This document shows, piece by piece, positions 59,865-64,000 of a stretch of 64,000 bases of DNA. Origin of the DNA: Streptomyces sp. MUM 203J (GTDB lineage: Bacteria; Actinomycetota; Actinomycetes; Streptomycetales; Streptomycetaceae); NCBI RefSeq assembly GCF_022414595.1, contig NZ_JADWYO010000033.1, positions 1-64,000 of the forward strand. The letters run 5' to 3'. The notes beneath the pieces are model-generated. The model was not told the DNA's origin. It ran no database searches and saw only the letters and a list, made by a program, of their open reading frames with translations. The stretch's first letter is position 1; every line of letters starts with the position of its first letter. A program made the position numbers and the translations under genes.

Positions 59865-61178
59865 GTGTCCGCGCGCCCGCTCGCCAAGCTGTCCAAGGTG
59901 CCCTTCTGGGCCCAGATACTCGCCGGTCTCGTCCTCGGCGTGGTCCTCGGCTGGATCACCCGCAGTTACGAGGTCGCCTGGCTCTACACGACCCTCGACA
60001 AGGTCGGCCACCTCTTCGTCCAGCTGCTGAAGCTGGCGGTCGCCCCGCTGGTCTTCTTCGCGATCCTGGTGTCCATCACCAACCTGCGGAAGGTCAACAA
60101 CGCCGCCCGGCTGGCCTCCCGCACCCTCCTCTGGTTCATGATCACCTCGCTGATCGCGGTGGCGATCGGCCTGGCTATCGGTCTGCTCACCAACCCGGGC
60201 GCGGGCACCGGCCTGACCCCGAAGGACGGCAAGGCGCCTACGAACGTCGGCTCCTGGCTGGACTTCCTGACGGGCATCGTCCCGAGCAACGTCGTCACGC
60301 CGTTCACCGAGCTGAACGTCCTGCAGATCGTGTTCATGGCCGCGGTCGTCGGCGTCGCCGCGCTGAAGCTGGGCGAGAAGGCGCAGCCGATCCTGACGCT
60401 CAGCCAGTCCGTCCTGGAGCTGCTCCAGAAGGCCCTGTGGTGGGTCATCCGCCTGGCGCCGATCGGCACGACGGGCCTCATCGGCTACGCCATCGCGGAG
60501 TACGGCTGGGACCTGATCGGCAAGTACGCCACGTTCACGGCGGACGTCTACATCGGCTGCGCCCTGGTGATCTTCGGCGTCTACCCGCTGCTCCTGGCGA
60601 CCGTCGCCAAGGTCAACCCGCTCCAGTTCTTCAAGGGCGCCTGGCCGGCCATCCAGCTGGCCTTCGTCTCCCGCTCGTCGGTCGGCACGATGCCGATGAC
60701 GGTCCGCGTGACCGAGCGCCTGGGCGTGCCGAAGGAGTACACCAGCTTCGCCGTGCCGTTCGGCGCGACCACCAAGATGGACGGCTGTGCGGCGATCTAC
60801 CCGGCGCTCGCGGCGATCTTCATCGCACAGATCTTCGGGGTCGAGCTGGGTGTCAAGGAGTACGTCCTGATCGCCTTCGTCTCCGTGATCGGCTCCGCGG
60901 CGACGGCGGGCCTGACCGGCGCGACGGTCATGCTCACCCTCACCCTCTCCACCCTGGGCCTGCCCCTGGAGGGCGTCGGCCTGCTGATGGCGATCGACCC
61001 GGTCCTCGACATGATGCGCACCGCGACGAACGTGGCCGGCCAGGCGCTGGTCCCGGTCGTGGTGGCCGCGCGGGAGAAGATCCTGGACCTGGACGCGTAC
61101 AACTCGGCGTCGGCGTCTCCGGTGGACGACCCGCTGGAGGCGGAGCAAGACTCCCGCGTACCGGCGATGGCGTCCTGA
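59865..61178 (+). CDS. Dicarboxylate/amino acid:cation symporter (DAACS family), possible cystine transporter
   Basis: A 437-residue symporter with eight helices and two re-entrant loops. Family signatures are present: AFVSRSSVGTMPMTVRV (serine-rich hairpin 1), AVPFGATTKMDGCAAIYPA (helix 7), and AIDPVLDMMRTATNVAGQAL (helix 8). DAACS members carry C4-dicarboxylates, glutamate/aspartate or cystine (TcyP). Annotation as DctA would be usual, but the cysteine leader upstream favours cystine or another sulfur compound. GTG 59865 has GGAG seven bases before; a long Arg/Pro-rich extension in frame upstream is not coding-like. A terminator follows. Confidence 0.85.
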   Translation: MSARPLAKLSKVPFWAQILAGLVLGVVLGWITRSYEVAWLYTTLDKVGHLFVQLLKLAVAPLVFFAILVSITNLRKVNNAARLASRTLLWFMITSLIAVAIGLAIGLLTNPGAGTGLTPKDGKAPTNVGSWLDFLTGIVPSNVVTPFTELNVLQIVFMAAVVGVAALKLGEKAQPILTLSQSVLELLQKALWWVIRLAPIGTTGLIGYAIAEYGWDLIGKYATFTADVYIGCALVIFGVYPLLLATVAKVNPLQFFKGAWPAIQLAFVSRSSVGTMPMTVRVTERLGVPKEYTSFAVPFGATTKMDGCAAIYPALAAIFIAQIFGVELGVKEYVLIAFVSVIGSAATAGLTGATVMLTLTLSTLGLPLEGVGLLMAIDPVLDMMRTATNVAGQALVPVVVAAREKILDLDAYNSASASPVDDPLEAEQDSRVPAMAS

Positions 61179-61193
61179 CGCCCCCTCACCACG

Positions 61194-61229
61194 GTGTGCC
61201 CCCTGCCGCGACGGCGACAGGGGGCACAC
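61194..61229 (+). terminator. Terminator after the DAACS transporter
   Basis: A 12-bp stem GTGTGCCCCCTG/CAGGGGGCACAC with a 12-base loop, 16 bases after the stop. Confidence 0.8.
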
Positions 61230-61278
61230 CCGTTCCCCGGGGGTACGCCTCTCCGAACTGCCCGTACTCTTGGCGCTC

Positions 61279-61890
61279 ATGGAGAAGAGGGCCTCCCACC
61301 CCGCCAGACGCCTGCCGCGGGCGGTCCGGGAACAGCAGATGCTCGACGCGGCGGTCCGCGTCTTCGGCCGCCGCGGCTACCAGGCGGCGTCCATGGACGA
61401 GATAGCGGAGGAGGCGGGCGTCTCGAAGCCGCTGGTGTACCTCTACCTGACGTCCAAGGACACCCTGTTCACCGCCTGCCTCCGCCGCGAGGCGCACGCC
61501 CTGAAGTCCGCCATCCACCGGGCCACCGCGAACCCGGCGGCCCAGGACCCGGAACAGCTCCTCTGGTCGGGCCTGCTGGCGTTCTTCACCCACACCTCCG
61601 AGCACCCGGACGGCTGGGCGGTCCTCCACCGCCAGGCCCGCACCCACGGCGAACCCTTCGCGGCGGAGGTCGCGTCCCTGCGCGAGGAGATCGCCGCCTA
61701 CGTCACCACCCTGATCGCCTCCCACACGAACGCCGCCCACGCCTCGGCAACCCCCCTGGCCCACGCCCTGGTAGGCGCCGCCGAGTCCCTCGCCGACTGG
61801 GCCAACCGCACCCCCGGCACCACGGCCCACCAGTCCGCCGCCACCCTCATGACCCTGACCTGGCCCGGTCTCTCCCGACCGGCCGGCTGA
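61279..61890 (+). CDS. TetR family transcriptional regulator
   Basis: A 203-residue regulator. The N-terminal HTH is EQQMLDAAVRVFGRRGYQAA, MDEIAEEAGVSKPLVYLYLT, followed by the all-helical ligand domain. TACTCT about nine bases before ATG 61279 fits a leaderless start. Target unknown; the transporter upstream or the RHS gene downstream are candidates. The late codons are unusually C-rich (CCC, ACC, GCC), without changing reading frame. Confidence 0.88.
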   Translation: MEKRASHPARRLPRAVREQQMLDAAVRVFGRRGYQAASMDEIAEEAGVSKPLVYLYLTSKDTLFTACLRREAHALKSAIHRATANPAAQDPEQLLWSGLLAFFTHTSEHPDGWAVLHRQARTHGEPFAAEVASLREEIAAYVTTLIASHTNAAHASATPLAHALVGAAESLADWANRTPGTTAHQSAATLMTLTWPGLSRPAG

Positions 61891-61945
61891 GGACCGGCGA
61901 AGCGGTAAGAAGCCGTACGCGGCCTGGGAGGGCGGAGGGCAGGCG

Positions 61946-64000
61946 GTGGTCCGGGACGCCCTTCGTGCGCGGCAGCACTCAGCGACCGCCCGCTACGAGG
62001 GCGACTGGACGCTGTCCCGCACCGGCATGTCCGCCGACGGCAAGAAGCCCGTCTCGGGCAGCCGGGCCGCCAGGACCTGGACGGACGCGCTCGGCCGAAC
62101 GTCGAAGGTCCAGCACTTCACGGCCACCGACCTGACGACGAGCGTCGACACCTCGTACGTCTACAACCCCAGGGGTGAGCTGGCGCAGGTCACCGACGCC
62201 AAGGGCAACAAGTGGACGTACACGTACGACGCCCGGGGCCGTCTGGTGTCCTCCACGGACCCGGACATGGGCGCGGCGTACTTCGGCTACGACAAGCTCG
62301 ACCAGCGGATCTGGTCGAAGGACTCGCGGAACCGGGCCCAGTACACGACGTACGACGTCCTGGGGCGCCAGACGGAGCTGCGTGACGACTCGTCGACCGG
62401 CCCGCTGGTCGCCAAGTGGACGTACGACACCCTGCCCGGCGCCAAGGGGCTGCCGGTGGCGTCGACCCGCTACCACCAGGGCGCCGCGTTCACGACCGAG
62501 GTCACGGGCTACGACAAGGAGTACCGCCCGACGGGCTCCAGGATCACGATCCCGTCCACGCCCCTGACCACCGGGCTGGCCGGCACCTACGCGTACAAGA
62601 GCACGTACACGGAGACGGGCCTGATCCGGGCGGTCGACCTGCCCGCGACGCCGGGCGGCCTGGCGGCGGAGAAGGTGATCACACGCTATGACGGCGAGGG
62701 CTCGCCGCGGACCACGTCCGGTCTGGCCTGGTACACGGCCGACACGGTGCTCAGCCCGTTCGGCCAGGTGCTGCGCACGGCGTCGGGCGAGGCGCCGAAC
62801 CGGGTGTGGGCAACGCATTTCTACGACGAGAACACGGGTCGTCGCCAGCAGTCGCTGACCGACCGAGAGACCCTGAACCCGAGCCGTGTCTCGGCACTCT
62901 CGTACGCGTACGACACGATCGGCAACATCACGTCGATCACCGACCAGCAGTCTGCGGCGCGTGTGGACCGCCAGTGCTTCGCCTACGACCCGATGGGCCG
63001 CCTCGCGCACGCCTGGACGGCGAAGACGGCCGGCTGCCCGCGCAGTTCCGCGGCGCAGGGCGCGGGCCCGAACCGCGCGGACGTGTCACCGAGCGTCGAC
63101 GGGGCCGGTTACTGGCACTCGTACGAGTTCGACACGATCGGCAACAGGACGGGGATGAAGGTCCACGACCTCACCGAGCCGGCCCTGGACGACGAGTACA
63201 CGTACACCTACGGCAAGGCGCCCACGGGCGGCCCGCTGCCGACCGGGACCCAGCAGCCGCACACCCTGACCAAGGCGGACGCGACCGTCAGGACCCCGGG
63301 ACAGACGGTCACCACGCAGTCGACGTATGCGTACGACGCCTCCGGCAACACGACGCAGCGCGTGCTGGACGGCGATACCCAGACGCTGAACTGGGACCGC
63401 CGCAACAAGCTGTCGTCCGTCGACACGGATGACAACGGCAAGCCTGATGTCACGTACCTGTACGACGCGTCCGGCAACCGTCTGGTGGAGGACGACGGTT
63501 CGCGGCGCACCCTCTACCTGGGCGAGGCGGAGATCGTGGTGGACACCTCCGGCCGCGCGGTCGAGGCCCGCCGCTACTACACCCACCCGGGAGCGCCGAC
63601 GACGGTCCGCACGACAGCCGGAAAGCCGACGGGCCACAAACTGACGGTCCTCCTGACGGACCACCACAACACGGCCGAGACCGCGATCGACCTGACCGCG
63701 GGCCAGCCCGTCACCCGCCGCAAGTACGACCCCTACGGCAACCCGCGCGGTACGGAGCCCTCCGACTGGCCCGACCGCCGCACTTTCCTGGGCGTCGGCA
63801 TCAACGACACGGCCACGGGCCTGACCCACATCGGCGCCCGCGAGTACGACGCGACGACCGGCCGCTTCATCTCGGCCGACCCGCTCATCGACCTCACCGA
63901 CCCGCTCCAGATGAACGGGTACACCTACGCCAACGGCAACCCGCTCACATACGCGGACCCGTCGGGCCTGCGCCCCATCGGTGACTGTGAGCGCGGCTGC
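61946..64000 (+). CDS. RHS/YD-repeat protein, 5'-truncated and running off the window
   Basis: The frame carries classical YD repeats from about 61994 (YEGDWTLSRT, TYTYDARGRLVSSTD, YTTYDVLGRQTELRD, YAYDTIGNITSITD, TYLYDASGNRLVED). It ends with the RHS core motif KYDPYGNPRG, IGAREYDATTGRFISADPLID and NPLTYADPSGLRP. Full-length RHS proteins have a secretion region and many more repeats before this point, and here they are missing. GTG 61946 is the first plausible start but has no ribosome site. The polymorphic toxin tip would follow directly after the window edge. Either a 5' deletion or an orphan C-terminal module explains this. The other frames are shadows. Confidence 0.8.
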   Translation, partial: MVRDALRARQHSATARYEGDWTLSRTGMSADGKKPVSGSRAARTWTDALGRTSKVQHFTATDLTTSVDTSYVYNPRGELAQVTDAKGNKWTYTYDARGRLVSSTDPDMGAAYFGYDKLDQRIWSKDSRNRAQYTTYDVLGRQTELRDDSSTGPLVAKWTYDTLPGAKGLPVASTRYHQGAAFTTEVTGYDKEYRPTGSRITIPSTPLTTGLAGTYAYKSTYTETGLIRAVDLPATPGGLAAEKVITRYDGEGSPRTTSGLAWYTADTVLSPFGQVLRTASGEAPNRVWATHFYDENTGRRQQSLTDRETLNPSRVSALSYAYDTIGNITSITDQQSAARVDRQCFAYDPMGRLAHAWTAKTAGCPRSSAAQGAGPNRADVSPSVDGAGYWHSYEFDTIGNRTGMKVHDLTEPALDDEYTYTYGKAPTGGPLPTGTQQPHTLTKADATVRTPGQTVTTQSTYAYDASGNTTQRVLDGDTQTLNWDRRNKLSSVDTDDNGKPDVTYLYDASGNRLVEDDGSRRTLYLGEAEIVVDTSGRAVEARRYYTHPGAPTTVRTTAGKPTGHKLTVLLTDHHNTAETAIDLTAGQPVTRRKYDPYGNPRGTEPSDWPDRRTFLGVGINDTATGLTHIGAREYDATTGRFISADPLIDLTDPLQMNGYTYANGNPLTYADPSGLRPIGDCERGC

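Noticed and set aside
62416..63644. Several short plus-strand frames within the RHS region
   Set aside because: They are in other frames than the continuous YD-repeat frame, which is unmistakable.

Overview
High-GC DNA with GTG/TTG starts, overlapping stop/start codons and a full developmental sigma/anti-sigma pair identify a Streptomyces chromosome segment. It opens in the 3' end of a 5S rRNA gene and its terminator. Part one (about 0.1-25 kb) carries a HAD phosphatase, an MFS exporter, an AcuC deacetylase, a BldC-like DNA-binding protein, a 32-residue bS22-type ribosomal protein, an epimerase, an acyltransferase, then rsbN and bldN, a SerB-like HAD protein, a glutaredoxin-like protein, and the rex-hemA-hemC-hemD operon followed by hemB. 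It ends with divergent argS and class I lysS.

At about 25.31-31.77 kb a mobile element of about 6.46 kb interrupts a DUF2637 gene. Both halves of that gene remain and rejoin in frame across a 7-bp core, TTCATCC. The element has the Tn554 layout: two overlapping tyrosine recombinases plus a DUF6262/TnpC protein. Its passengers are a four-helix SLATT/DUF4231 membrane protein, a four-CxxC zinc-ribbon protein and a small basic protein. I regard this as the best candidate for an undescribed system in the window.

Part two (about 32-64 kb) holds a PadR/HAAS-like pair, two DUF3558 lipoproteins, rtcB, a run of short metabolic genes, hemL with a phosphatase gene, a decayed stretch at 45.1-46.5 kb, the cytochrome c maturation operon (resA-ccdA-resB-ccsB), and futalosine-pathway menaquinone genes (ubiD-, ubiA- and ubiX-type, AsnC regulator, mqnE). 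A sodium:dicarboxylate-family transporter follows, preceded by a cysteine-rich leader peptide that suggests sulfur control. The window ends inside a 5'-truncated RHS/YD-repeat gene whose open frame runs off the edge.

Much of the segment serves respiration: tetrapyrrole synthesis (hemA, C, D, B, L), cytochrome c assembly, menaquinone and the NADH/NAD sensor Rex. From memory of S. coelicolor numbering, the rex/bldN/argS block (SCO33xx) and the hemL/res/mqn block (SCO44xx) lie far apart there, so a rearrangement may sit near 32.3 kb. No tRNA gene or CRISPR array was seen.
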